Part shown: positions 46,310 to 59,443 of the stretch, one piece after another
How the letters are laid out: each line of letters opens with the position of its first letter
Position numbering within the stretch: position 1 is the stretch's first letter
Made by a program: the position numbers and the translations under genes
The notes under the pieces: generated by a model
Databases searched by the model: none
The model's input: only the letters and a program-made list of their open reading frames with translations
Told to the model about the DNA's origin: nothing
Source: Antitrichia curtipendula
Taxonomy: Eukaryota > Streptophyta > Bryopsida > Hypnales > Leucodontaceae
Assembly: GCA_951230915.1 (NCBI GenBank)
Contig: OX579637.1
Span: 6,448,001-6,512,000, forward strand
DNA length: 64,000 nucleotides
Reading direction: 5' to 3'

Positions 46310-49300
46310 AACACATAGAATAGTACAAAGAGCGTGGAACTGAAATTATAAAACAGTACAAAAGATCAAAAAAAAAATTTGATTGGTATTGTGTGACATT
46401 TTGGCAAGCGCTCTCTGCCACAAAGATAGCCACATAGCTTTAGTGGAAGACAGGTGTAACCTTGTGATGAAGATAGTGACTTCTATTCCAAGTCATGATA
46501 TTATTGCCCACCATTGATCATTTACCTGAAGTATTGCATGGGGCCTAACAGATGAAGCATCATTGTATCCAAACACCTTCTAGTGAGTTTTAGTTTCCAA
46601 AGAGAAGGGGCCTCTTTCTAGGCTCAATTTTTGTGTGATGCAATTTCAGAATTTTTTGTTAATCTAGTTTTTAAGAGATTTTCCATTTCTGAATGGATAA
46701 AATCCACAAAAGTAATTAAAAAAGCTAATCAAAAGTAACTAAAAAAATCATCTCAAAGTGGATGATATGATTAGTTTGTGAATGAAAGTCAATATATGTT
46801 TGGATGAATATATTATTTCATGTACCATTTGCATATTTTTATTGATATAAATAACTTCATCAGTCTTGTAGAGGTTGCAAGTTATATACCTAATAAAATT
46901 GAAAATAAAATTGTTGGCTCTAAAATACTAGCTAGACTCTATAGGTAATCAAGAACAATATAATGTTTGTATATGTTACAATTTCATTGCTTATGGGTGC
47001 TTATGTGTCTTTGAAACATTTGTAGCTCAACAATTTGAAATATTTTTTGTGGTCGTAATTTTTGGTGTTTTACAGTTATCATTTCACCTTAATCCTTGAA
47101 ACAATGGGCCTTTCACAAGAAAATATTGGTAACTCTAGTATGAAAGGCGTCATGAACAAAATGCCTACTAAAAATGACTCATCAATATAATCTTAAAGAA
47201 TTTAGATGGTAATTTCAACCTTAATGCCTTTGTTAGGAGGTAGACACATTACATTAGAGGAAATTTGGACCCTACTCAGGGTCATTTGACTACATGAAAA
47301 TGTGCAAATATTAAAGGAAGGATATTTATATATTTTTTTAAATTAATCAAAAAAAAAACTTTGGCCCATTTGATCATCTAAAGTACCACATAGGACTAAA
47401 GACTAAAAAAATTCAATTTCCCCCCCTTTGGATATGCACATCGAATGAAAGTCAAACGGTCATCTACAAATGTCATATTTTCTTTAATAGAATCAATATG
47501 TTCTTTCCCTTGATAAATTTTTATATTCCCATATGGTGACAAGGTTATTTGACTCACCAGTTGTGTATGTGTGCACAGTTGAGTGGATCAAATGTAGCAA
47601 AAATTTATATCTATATATCTCAGTACAAGGCTAGCTTAAATAAAAATTGCATAAGAAAAACAAATACAATAATTTGGAGAAAGACATATGGTGGTATAGA
47701 TTAAGTATTAAAAAGGCTCTTTTTAGAACCCTACAATGTGTCTTGCCAAAATGCCTAGTGACATCATCCACTCATCCTAGTACCCTAAATCTTGACATGA
47801 TGCCATTAGTTCAATATTTATTCAATTGTTAGTGTTGATCATTGGTAGAGGGCATTGTGATGGTAAGCACTCTACCAATGGTCAAATTTAAATTCATAAT
47901 CCATCTCTTATCAATTTTTTTTTCTCTTCCATACTTGAATTTAAAAGCATTTAGGATTTTGGGTTGTACTTACTATAGGACAATTATAATACAAATTTAA
48001 AAAATTGAATTGGAGAGTCCAAATAAATGGCCCCCTTACAGTACTTTTCTAAACAAAAGAAAAATTCCCCAAAGTTAACTCATGAAAAAAATATAAAGTC
48101 CAAAGACAAAAAATTTGTGCAAGTTCAGTCTAAAATAGTCCTCCAATGTAAAATCCATCACAAAGTTCTATATACATAATTAAACTATAGAAGAATATAA
48201 AATGAATTCAAATTGAAAAAGTTACTACAACTTGATGGTCCAGTGAAGTTCATGCATCCAATTTGATTGGCAATAATCATTTTTATAAAGTGCCATTTTC
48301 TAGCCATATTTGTAAAAATTGATAACTTAATATTTTCTGGTTCTTACAAGAATGTGCAAAGTTTTTTCTAGTTTTTATGTACATAGTGCATGTCTGAAAC
48401 TGTAATTCATTCTATTTGGATTTGTCGTGAGAATGGTGGTGAAAGTTCTATTTTATATCTTCATGTAATTGTGTACCAAGACATATTATACTCTTTACAA
48501 TTTGTATTTGTATTGTCTTGAGCACTAATTATGCATGTTTATGCACTCAATCAATAATTTTGTTTTCAATTTGTTAGCAATTGTGCAAAAAAATGCATGT
48601 GTACTTCATGTATTTTATGTTGGAAAATGTAATGTTAAATATAATAATTTAAATTTGCTTCAATGTATGTAAGAATGTTTTTGAATTTAATCTTGGGATC
48701 TTACAAAATTAATGGAAGAAATTTATTTGAAGACTTAGGTCAACAAATGCCTCTTAAAATTTGTTTGAAGTTAGCCTTTTTAAAATTTGAGAGGTTTCAT
48801 TAATGGAGCTACTTTAAAGTAAATTGACATTTGAGTTGTGTGTGGATGATATAGGCAATACTGTGGTTTGACAAAGATCTTTGCAACATTGCTTCATCCA
48901 CATAGCACAATACAAAACATTGAAAAATAACTTTACTTTGTTCATAGTAGCTTATCACTTTTCTGTTTTGAAGCCCCTAATATATCCAAAGGATATATTA
49001 AGGTATTGGTGTTTTATCCAAAGATTGGAGGAGCTGAATGTTGTAATGAGTGTTGAGATTGAAGAGGAGCTCATCGTTTCTTGTAGATATGCTAGGCCTT
49101 GACCAATCAAAAAGGCTATAATTGCAACTTGCACTATTATTATGTGAGACAACTAACAAAAGATGTCTAACTTGAGTAATCTTGTATAGAATTATTATGG
49201 CTTTCATTTTATTCTTGGTTGGAGTCCTTGCAAAATATAAGACATCACTTATGTTGGGAACTAGTGGAAAATAAGTTAGTGGTTCAAAATAACTTTAATG

Positions 49301-51590
49301 TGGCCACGGATTTTACATCATCCAATTGTTACCAACTTGTTACAAATTTGAAGTGCAATTCATTGCAATTCCAACATAGTTTTTGGTTTCAAAATCATTT
49401 TATTTTTTACAAGACTAAAGTTTTTTTAAATTATTGAACTATCTAATGAATACTCACTAAAAAATTTGTAAATTAGCTATAGGATACTGTACAATACTGA
49501 AAGTATAGCATGGATTCCATTTTTATTAAACTGTAATTGCTTAAAAGATTTTTAAATTTTTTTCTAAATTGCAGATCCTACTTTTTATGTCCTTAAATCC
49601 TAAACTTCAAGCCCTAAATCCTAACCCTGAACACTAAATTGATAGAATCCATATAAATACAAATAAATTGAACATTTATTAAAATCCTAAATTATTTTGT
49701 ATGAAAGGAAAACAATCCCCTAAAAAACTGCACACAAAAGCTCATACTGCATTTAAAAAATGTAAAGAAGCACCGGAATAGGCACTCTTGAATTCAACGT
49801 TGAATTCACACCATAATTTCTTGCATTATTGTAAAGGACGCCACTAAAAATGACCAAAAATAAGAATCATTGACTTTAGATTTCACTGTATAGTATAATA
49901 TCCGATTTTTTAGAATAGGATGTACAGATACCTAAACTATTTACGAAAAATTTGTTTGGGATCTGGCCAATTTGTTCCATGGAGAATTAATCTGACACCC
50001 CTGCTTAAGTAAGAAATCACAGCCACCAAGTGCAGCCGCCAAACTCATTATCCTCAAAATCCATTCTAGAAGACCGTTTTAAACTCTCACCTATTGTTTC
50101 CACTCTTCTTGCTGCCATTCTACAGTTCATAAGGTTACAAGAGTTCTCTCTCCCAACTCTCATTTGACGCTAGTCACTTGTCACTTTCTTACTCTCTCAA
50201 TCTCTTGCTTGTCACTCCGGTCTTTTGTCGCCCCTGTCATTGTAAAACAACTCCTTTGTGAAGCTCACCCTGAAGTTCTATCATTCTATGGATGCTCCTA
50301 TGTTAATTTTTCTTTGAGAGTTGCACCGTCTGGCCCTATCATTGAGTTCAATTTGGTGTGATTTTATATATTCTTTGCAATATATTATTCCAAAGTAGAA
50401 GTAGTTGTTTCCAACCTGACAATTCTAGAAATTTTGAGTTCTATAAATGGTTTTATGTATTTTATAATCCAAAACTACCTTTGAAATACTCTTTGGTATT
50501 TCCAAGAATGTGGTAACTGTTTTTTTTTCAGTGCACTGAGGTGTTGCTTCAAGAGTTAGGACAACATGCATTCTTTTATCCAATTTTGACCATGTTTTTT
50601 CCAATTTCAATTACGGATGTAACATTTCTTCATCATGCATTGACAAACTTTCTAGAATGATAGTTTTTGAAAACGCTCCGAAATTTTTGGAGAGGACTAT
50701 GAAAAATGTATGTCGTCCAAATTCAATTCAATACAAATTGAATTTTGGAGAATGAAATTTCCATTACCTAATGCACATCAGTATTCAACTCAAGTTAAGT
50801 TAATGAAGAAGAATAGGTGTACAACATTTATGTACATAATACCTTATGGCTTCATAGAAGACATTCAAGTTGATTTGAATTAAACACAATTGAATTAATT
50901 TGATTCAAGCCGTTTTGAGTTAACATTATAAATAATATGACTAATGTGATGATCATTAATGCTTTGTTCTTGTAATGATAAGTCTCAAAAAACTACTATC
51001 TTCATCTAATTAACTCAAATTGAGTTAAAGACATTAATGATTAATTCAAATATCCATATAAGCTGTGATGTACTTTTAACATAGTAAACACGTGAATTAT
51101 AGAAAAAAATTCTTCCACATAATGAGGAAAAGATATATTCAAGTTAAATCAAGTTAAAATACAAAAAAATATTACTGAAGTGATAGTCATTTATGATGTC
51201 TTATTAGTGAAGTTATAGAATAAAATTTCTAGTATCATTTTCTGAACTTCAAGATTGATTGTCCATTGAAGTTGTCTCCAATTTCAGTATGAGTATTGTA
51301 CGTTGATTAAAGTTGTTTAGACTTGAATCCAAATTTTAGAAGATATTCCGTGAGAATTTTTCTGTATACAAAAATATAGTGGCATGCAAATGAGTGTATC
51401 TAATAAAATAATTATATTTTTATAGTTCTAAGATTCACATCAAAATGGTTTTGAAAGACAGGAGTCTAAATTTCCATCATGCATGTCGACACAACATGAA
51501 TAACTGTTATTAAATCATGTGTGGATATGAGCTTTACATTTTATTTTTCTTAATACCATATACATGGTCACTGACATGTCTTTTATGTTA
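46310..51590. other. AT-rich region, no gene
   Basis: More than 5 kb without a supported gene. Short ORFs are of random type. Near 49600 there is a CCCTAAA-like stretch with several imperfect telomere-type words. Confidence 0.5.
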
Positions 51591-51601
51591 ACAAAAAAAT
51601 C

Positions 51602-53808
51602 ATGGAGGATGAGGAACAACAAATTCCACTATTCTTCTAAGACAAAGGCAAGGTTGAAAATTGATAGGAAGATATTGTCAATATTCTCGACAGTGATGGC
51701 ATTCCCAAAAGACTATGGAGCATGAAGATAGTAGTCTTCCGCAATGCAATCAGTCTAGCAGTTGCAAAGAAAATTTGTCATAGTATCAATTCTGATCTTG
51801 TTGTAGGTCTCAATGGCCCCTTAGGTGACTCTCTTGTGGTGTTGCAAATCTCTAAATCGTTGCACACTACAGACGTTCTAAAGGATTAGAGGTACTCTCT
51901 ATGTGCATGGTCTACTAATAAAGTCTTTGCAATCATGATATTTGAGACGAGTACAATTGTTGACAAGCAAGACTCTTGCAGCCATCTTCTTCAAATGCGA
52001 GACCCTATACAAGTGTTGTGAGGAATCTTCCTCCCCCTCAATCTTTAGTGAGAGCAAACTACCCACTTACACATGAATCTATCAATTTTGTATCGAGCAA
52101 GGTCTATTGCCCAAACAACTGTGTCCAACCTTTTTCAAGGGAGAAGATTTGGGCTTTTTGGGAACATATAGACTACAAAATAACATTTGAATTTTGCTAC
52201 CATATGAAGTTAAATGTTTATCAACAGGTCCATCATGAGGCTTAAGGCAAGAGGGTTGTAACTCTAAAAGGGGTTTATGTATGTATGGCGACATGGGACC
52301 ATATTGCTGGCATCTCAAAATCCACCTTCCGTCATTTTCAGGGATACGCTTTTAGAGGTGATCGAGCTCAACCTCATGGGAATTTGGGCACGCATGGCTC
52401 AGAAGCAGACATTGCAAGTTGTCGCAACATTGAAGTGCGTACTAGAGAAATTGGCTGATCATGTGACGCATCACACTCACACTCTTTTTTATGGTCAAAA
52501 AGTGGTGTCCAAGGTTTGCCAGCCACTTTCTTTTGAAAAGAGACGCTCCTCAATGTCAACGCATCAAATGTTGTGCTTGGATTGAAAGAAGTCTCTACTT
52601 CAAATATTAGCAAAATTAGAAAATTGAACTTTTTTGAGAATTGTGTGAAGAAGCCTGGAAATAATTTTACACGTTGTTGTGTTGTTTGTGATAGATTTTA
52701 TCCACAAAGGCGGGCATGTCCTATTGGATTGCAACGGGAAAGTGGGACCATTTATTGAAGAAACATAATGCATGTGCTTGGACTCATTGAAATCTGTGTT
52801 ATGTAAACCGATATAGATCAAGCGCCTACCTTCACGAAGTTTTGACCATTATGCATGACAAAATGGATCATGCCAAAACAACATCTTTTATATTCTTCCA
52901 CAAGAGCAAGCAACTTGACAGACTCACTAAGTTGCTGATATCAATGACTAGAATGATTGCTCATAGACACAACAATGTACATTACATGCATTGTGGATTT
53001 GATACTGTTCTTCATGACTCAATATACATGGTGGGGTCATTAGCAAAGTTTTTGCAAGACATGGAATTCCTTCCAAAACACTACTTCTGAGAATTGTTTG
53101 TTGGATCAGGCTCTGCTCCTCTATTTGAAGTGGTGTTGAAAGGAGCTAAATTGTACAAGTCACTACTTTGGCTAGCGCCTGAAGGCCCAATTGCAGTGAC
53201 TCTCTTACCTCTAGTTCTCAACATTCAAATGGACAACGCCACAGGAGACAACAAAAATTGTTATATCTTTGTATTCTAGTCCCTCCTCTTTGCAAAGAAG
53301 ATCTTTTGAGAGGTATATGTGAGTTTCATGTTGGTAATGACATGTATGACAACATTGACGCTTTGTTTGGCAGATGGAGCATGAAGTTGTAGAAAGAAAG
53401 CTTCCCTACCATTCCATCCCTTATGAAGTCTTTTATGGATGTGAATTTTGTGCCTATAATTCCTCACTTGATTGAAGAAGTACCAGATTTCAAAGCTTTC
53501 ATAGAAGTCTCTATTTTGGAAGGGGATGAAGCACTTGCTGGACAAAGGTGCAACAATTTAAGTTCTATTTTAACTCGGCGGGTGTTCCAATCATGAAGTG
53601 CAAGAAGTACTGCACAGATAGCAACTACCTTCTAAAAGAAAGGGGTATCAAATTGTGGCGAGAAGACTCCAAAGAATGGAATCTATGGCTTCATGGGAAG
53701 CCCGTGCCTTTTGCCAACCTTCCAATGCAGGGTGTAAGAGACATTTCTAAGGGGATATCCAGTTTCATCCAATATTGGAAGGCATTATGCAACGAGAGTG
53801 AAGAGTAG
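51602..53808 (+). pseudogene. DUF7869-type transposon protein, copy 3 (ancient)
   Basis: Scattered frames align in order with copy 1: VFRNAISLAVAKKICHSINS (about 51735), PNNCVQPFSREKI (about 52110), ISKSTFRHFQGYAFRG (about 52310), CCVVCDRF (about 52680), MHDKMDHAKTTSFIFFHKSK (about 52850), MIAHRHNN (about 52960), IQMDNATGDNKN (about 53225) and QQFKFYFNSAGVPIMKCKKY (about 53550). At least ten stops and frameshifts break it, including the third catalytic-type motif, where GHTHEDID has become GNDMYDNID. No 21-bp palindromes lie upstream. It is an older relative of copies 1 and 2. Confidence 0.65.
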
Positions 53809-56800
53809 AAAAGATAGTGTGAGCGTTTGCCATTCTATTGGCGAGCAATGAAAGCATGTTTGGTGAAGTCAACAATACCATTTGAGACATTGAAGGACAA
53901 TTTTTTGCCAATATATCTAATTTGTTCTCTTTTACCCTCTAAATGCCATATATGTTGTTTGACCTTCTTGTAATTTGCTATAAATAGACCACAAATTTAG
54001 CATTTAAAATTTTTTTATCAGTTCTTTTGTGATTGTAGCTTTAGAAATTCAAACTAGACATGTTAGCAATCACATGGAAAAAGAAAATATAAAAACATCA
54101 CTTATAGATTGGAAGATTATGATGTTTCATCATAAAGATATTCAAGTAGCAAAAGTGATTTGAGCTAGTCTTTCCATCCTCTTCTAACAAGTGAAATGAA
54201 CCAAATTGGTAACCATAATAATTTTAATTTTTAATTTATAATTTACTTTAATGATTTTTAAGGTACATGATTTGCCTATTGTAAACAATTAAGTTTTATA
54301 AAGTAAATAATTCCACTAGGACCATTTCATATTAAATTTTTTTTTTTCTAATTCAAAAAGGATTTAGGGAAGAAAAAACTCTTGTGTACTTTAAGGAGCA
54401 CTAATAATTGATCTTTATAGTCTTCAAATAAATGAAAAGGAGAAAGAAAAAAAATTAATACAAATTCAAAATTGTTTAAAGACTTCAAATTTATAACCAT
54501 TTTATAGCAATGTTTTCTTTCCTAATTTAAAAGTGTTTGAGGGTAACAAAAAAATTTGATATACTTTAAAATCATCAAATAAAATAAAAGGGAGGAGAAA
54601 AATCTAGCTACAAATTTAAAATAGTTTCAAGACTAAAAATGATTGTTGGAAAGTATTTATTGTCATGGTTGTTGTACAAATTTATATAGTTGGATGGCTT
54701 TGAATTCATTGTTTTTAACTTCATTTTTTTGCATTGATTGGACATTGTCATTTTAAATTTTTCATATTAAACAATGGAGTTCAAAGTTGTCAATCAAGAT
54801 AAATGTGCAAAAAAAAGAAGAATTTTCATTCTTTAAGAAATTTTAAGGAATACATTTATATTCAATATTGATATAAAAAGTAGAGTCTGTTCCATTAAAA
54901 CATCTATGGAAATTTATATACATTAGTTGTTGTATTCAGTAGAGTTCATTGAAAATAATTGTAAATGTTCTATATTTTAGTATAATAAAATTAGATTCTT
55001 TAGTTGTTAATCTTTAAAATATAAGATTTAAATATTTTAATGAAGAATTAAAGATTTAAGACAAAATTGCAAAATGATGTAGAGCAAATAATACAGTTTC
55101 TTAAAAACAAAATAAAAAATGAATTTGGATGTTTTATTAGTTTGACCTAGTTCATGCATAAAAAATCCTTTAATAGAAGTACATTTTCTTGAAGACATTT
55201 TCATGAGTCTAATAAGATTTCCTAATCTTTAAAAACTATTTTGGAATAGACTTCACAAATTTCAAAATTTTATTGAGTGATATATTATCGTCTAAAATAA
55301 AACATCACATTTCTAGGTGTTTATAATCACCTACAAATCCAAGATGTAAACATTTTAGTTACAAGTGTTTAGCTCAATTAAATAATTCATAACAAAACAT
55401 TTAAAACTATCACTGGATATAATGGGGCCTACAATTAAAAAAACATGTTGATAGGTAGTATGAATTTGTATAAATTAATGAGATATCCAAGCTGTAAAAA
55501 ACTTCATAAATTAAAACTGATCATTGCATTTACTCTTATAAGTGTTTAGATCAATGAAATCATTTGTAAAAAATCATTCAAAATAGTCCTTGTATGTAAT
55601 AGATCCCACTTCCCCCAAAATAGACATGTGATATTCATTTGTATAATTTAACTAATTATCCAAGTTGTAAATAAGTTTATGAACTCAAATTGAGCATTGT
55701 ATGAAATTTGGTAAGTATTTAGTCCACTTAACCCATTCATAAAAAATAATTAAAAATAATTCTTATATTTAATGGAGCCTATTCAAAAATTACAATGTAG
55801 TCATATTGTATTAATTTACAAAAAACAAATTCATACTCAAGTTGCAAATAAGTTTAGGAAATTGAAGAGAACCTCATATTCATTTGTTCTTGCAAGTGTT
55901 TAGATCAATGAATCTACAATAAAAAAAACCATGTAAAATGTTCATTGTATTGAATGGAATCCATTCAAAAAAATAAACACATGTAATATTAATTTGTATA
56001 CATTAAGTAGACATCTAAATGGTACATACTTATAAATTGAAATTGATTGTTGTATTTAATTTTGTATGTACTTTAGATACTAAGCTACATAAATCATTCA
56101 CAAAAATAAAATTAAAATAGATGAGTCAATCATTTATATTTAACAGGGACCATTCAAAAAGATATAGAAAATTGTGCATGTTTTGAATGAACTCTGATTA
56201 TTTAAAAATTGAAAATCACTCACATTTTATAGTGAATTTTCAATTATCCATTGTAGGATAAAATATATGTAGGTAGGCATTTTAATTGATTACCAACTTT
56301 TTCAATATGCTTAGAAGGTAACTAAATTATGTGGTCATAAATTTTAAGTCTCCACAATATTTACAACTTCTACTTTTTGAGGGGGCTTCATTTCCACGTG
56401 AAATGCCAAACATTTGTAATTTGTTTTTTTCAAGAAACTAAAACATATTGTTTTGAAATTAAAATAAGAGTGCCTCAAATTTATTTTGGTCATGAGTTTT
56501 GCATCTTATCAATGTTTACAACTTCTAACTATTTTTTGGGGCTTGATTTGCACGTGAACTACCAAACATGCGTGATTTGGGTTTTGAAAAACGAAGACAT
56601 GGCCCATGATTTTCAATGCATGACGTCCTATAAAAGAAACAAGAGTTCTGAAAGTGTAATGTGGTCACAAGAAAAAAAGATTAATTTGAAAACTCTCGTC
56701 ATAAATCCAACATCCTATACATATTTTAGAACTACTATTTGCTTGAATTGTTTGATTCTTTTTTATTGATTTAAATTCAATTTTTAATACAACCAAGTAT

Positions 56801-58570
56801 ACAGATATTTTTTTATTTAAAAAGAATTTATTTGAAGAAATTTCAAAATAGAGAGCATTCAAAATTATATGTGGAGTTAGGCTTTCATTAATACATAACG
56901 TGCCCTTACGAAATGTTTATTAAATATGTGTTTTGACCATGATTGCATGGAGTACATTGGAGCCATTAATTTGTAAGAGCTTTAACCTCTCAAGACATGA
57001 TTACTCATGAGTTACCCTAAATCCTAAAGCATGCTATCGTAATTGAGTGATTCTAATTGATTCCAGTGCGGAGGCCATCAACGAATCATTGTACAAGGTA
57101 AACATTGAAACAATGGAAATCAATGACCAATATGAAGGTTATTTAATAAAAAACACTTCAAATTAAGCATACATTATTTGCTATCATACTACGAAATTGG
57201 ACCATGAGAAAAAAATGAACCGAAAAAGAGGCCTCAAGTTTTTTTACTAATTTTAATATTAATTGCATGAATATGAGAGTGGCCACACATTCATTACGAC
57301 CACTTGGCATGTGCTCCATCCTCCATGATGAAACCATCATGAGATTTATAATAATTTGGTGGTGGATTGGATAATGACAACAAATTTTGAGTTCATCATG
57401 CAATTCTTGGCCAACTATTGAATTAAGAAGGCTCTTTCTACCTACTAATTTATGAAATCATGGAGATGGATTGGGTAATGATGCCAAATTTTTGAATTTA
57501 TTATAGAATTTTTGGCTTAATTAGTGAGTTGAGAAGGCTCTTTCCATCCAAATTTTTGCATTACAGAGCGGCCTCTTCTAGGATTCAAATTTTTTCTAAT
57601 GATGGAGATTTCTTGGGAAATTCAAAGGATTGTAAAGTTTGTGCTATTCAAATAAAATAGAAGACCAATTTTACATAATGATAGGGTAACCAATGCATTT
57701 GAAAAAACATTCACAACACAAATTATAAATGGGTATGATGTAATTCTTTTAAATAATTATTCTAAACTAAACTTGTCTACTTTTTTTTATCCCACATTCA
57801 AACTTGTACAAATGCTTTTGGTTATCCTACATTTGTGTACAAATTAAATGAATTCCATAACTTTTGTAGTTTATGATTTTCAAACTAAAGGGCCTAAGGA
57901 TTCAAGCCTAAATACATTTAAAAATAATACTTAGCAATAATTTAGTGCGCTTATGTAACCTAAATTTTTGAATTTGTTGCAAATTTCATATTTTTTTTCC
58001 TTCAATTAGTTAATTCTTATTATATAGATTCCATAACTTTATTTTTTTTGTTCTTCCATGTATAATAGAGTCAAGGTATATTTTTAAATTCTTAAGGATC
58101 TAATTATTTTTTGTATTTGTAATAATTAGAAGACTATTCATTTAGACTAATTTATACCACGTTCTCATTCAATTATTTTCTTGTGAGGAGAATCCTACTA
58201 AGGAATATTACTAGTGATTTATTGTCAAAAATAATGCTAGAGTTTACAAATGTGGGCGTATCTAAATTTTTTAGGTAATTACCGGAAACAATGGGTAAGG
58301 CCATACTGATTAAAACAAGACGATTTGGAATCTCATTTTGTTCATGACCCTAAATTTAGTATGCAAAAGAGTCCATTAAATTGAGACAATTCAATAAACT
58401 GAGACATGAATATGCCAATAGACTTATTAATTTAAGCATGTACATGAAATTGCTTACCAATTTTGGAGTAAGACAATTGAAAGATGATTTTAAAATTTGA
58501 AGTCTAACCACTTCAAAGTAAATATTGAAAGTTTTTTTTAACAAATGGGAGACCCTCTGCATTAAGCGAA
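53809..58570. other. strongly AT-rich region, no gene
   Basis: Nearly 5 kb with no gene. The ORF 56377-56769 is phase-open by chance; it repeats GLDLHVNYQT/GLHFHVKCQT-like phrases because two similar 160-bp sequences (near 56370 and 56530) follow each other. Confidence 0.45.
56365..56610 (+). repeat. imperfect tandem duplication, about 160 bp apart
   Basis: TTTACAACTTCTA...GGGGCTTCATTTCCACGTGAA...TGCCAAACAT near 56360 is repeated near 56515 (TTTACAACTTCTAA...GGGGCTTGATTTGCACGTGAAC). Non-coding. Confidence 0.55.
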
Positions 58571-58574
58571 AATA

Positions 58575-59000
58575 TCACATTACACGACAGCCAAGCCATG
58601 AGCCTGGATAAATGAAGAGAATAAGAACAAAAGGGAACAAAGAGAGGGAGCGGAAACCCCATAAAAAACTGCAACTAGGAGGACCACACCCTTGCCACCT
58701 GATAATGTTACCCTCTCTCAAGGCTAACAAGTTGGAGCGGAGCCAAATGTTATCAAAATTGAGTCGAATGTAAGGCGCTTGGTGAGGATTAAGCTTAGAT
58801 GACCTTTGGGCTTTAAGACACGCCGCTCTGCCTGAGTCAAAGAGAGAGTCCCAGAAGCTTGTTAGAAAAGGCCACGCGGCCAAAGTACACCTTTTGATTC
58901 GTAGTAATCCAAATTAACCAAAGCGAGGAACCTCGCAAGAGGGACCAAATGATTCTAAAGTCATGAAACCAATGGGGCAGCAAAGAGCCGAAGATGCATA
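58575..59000 (-). pseudogene. probable LINE (non-LTR) reverse-transcriptase 3' remnant
   Basis: Minus-strand frames give WFHDFRIIWSLLRGSSLWLIWITTNQKVY followed by AAWPFLTSFWDSLFDSGRAACL. The first resembles the Trp-rich segment after the zinc-binding region at the C-terminus of plant LINE reverse transcriptases. It is short, in two frames and has no core polymerase motif, so the call is tentative. Confidence 0.4.
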
Positions 59001-59046
59001 ATAAATATTGAACTTAAAGATAAAAACAAATGCTTGTGGCATATGC

Positions 59047-59062
59047 TTAGGGTTTAGGGTTT
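59047..59062. repeat. interstitial TTTAGGG-type doublet
   Basis: TTAGGGTTTAGGGTTT matches two plant telomere units. Similar doublets occur near 36000 and 37890. Too short to mark a telomere. Confidence 0.6.
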
Positions 59063-59443
59063 ATAGAAGAATTCATCATACAATGTGGTAATGCATCTAC
59101 TCTTACAAATCCATGGTGATGGACCAAAAAAATACAATTTACAAACAGAAAAATACACAATGCAATACATAAAACAAATTAAAAATGTATTATATTGCAC
59201 ACCGCCTACAACATTAAATTCTAAAATACCAAGAAAAATAAATGAACATAATGGACTAAAATAATTTGCGGACTAAATCTATTTCTTCTTTCCAACCCCT
59301 TTCTTTATCTTTTTTTTTGTAAATATTTTTAAGAAAAACACCTCCACTACTACAAATACTTCAGTTACATTTTTTCTCTTAAAATATAAGAAAATACACT
59401 ACAAACTTCTAATCACTTCCCTAAGCCTACAATCTATCTACCT

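Noticed and set aside
59047..59062. Telomere or telomere-fusion site
   Set aside because: Only two repeat units, and similar doublets occur at several AT-rich places in the window.
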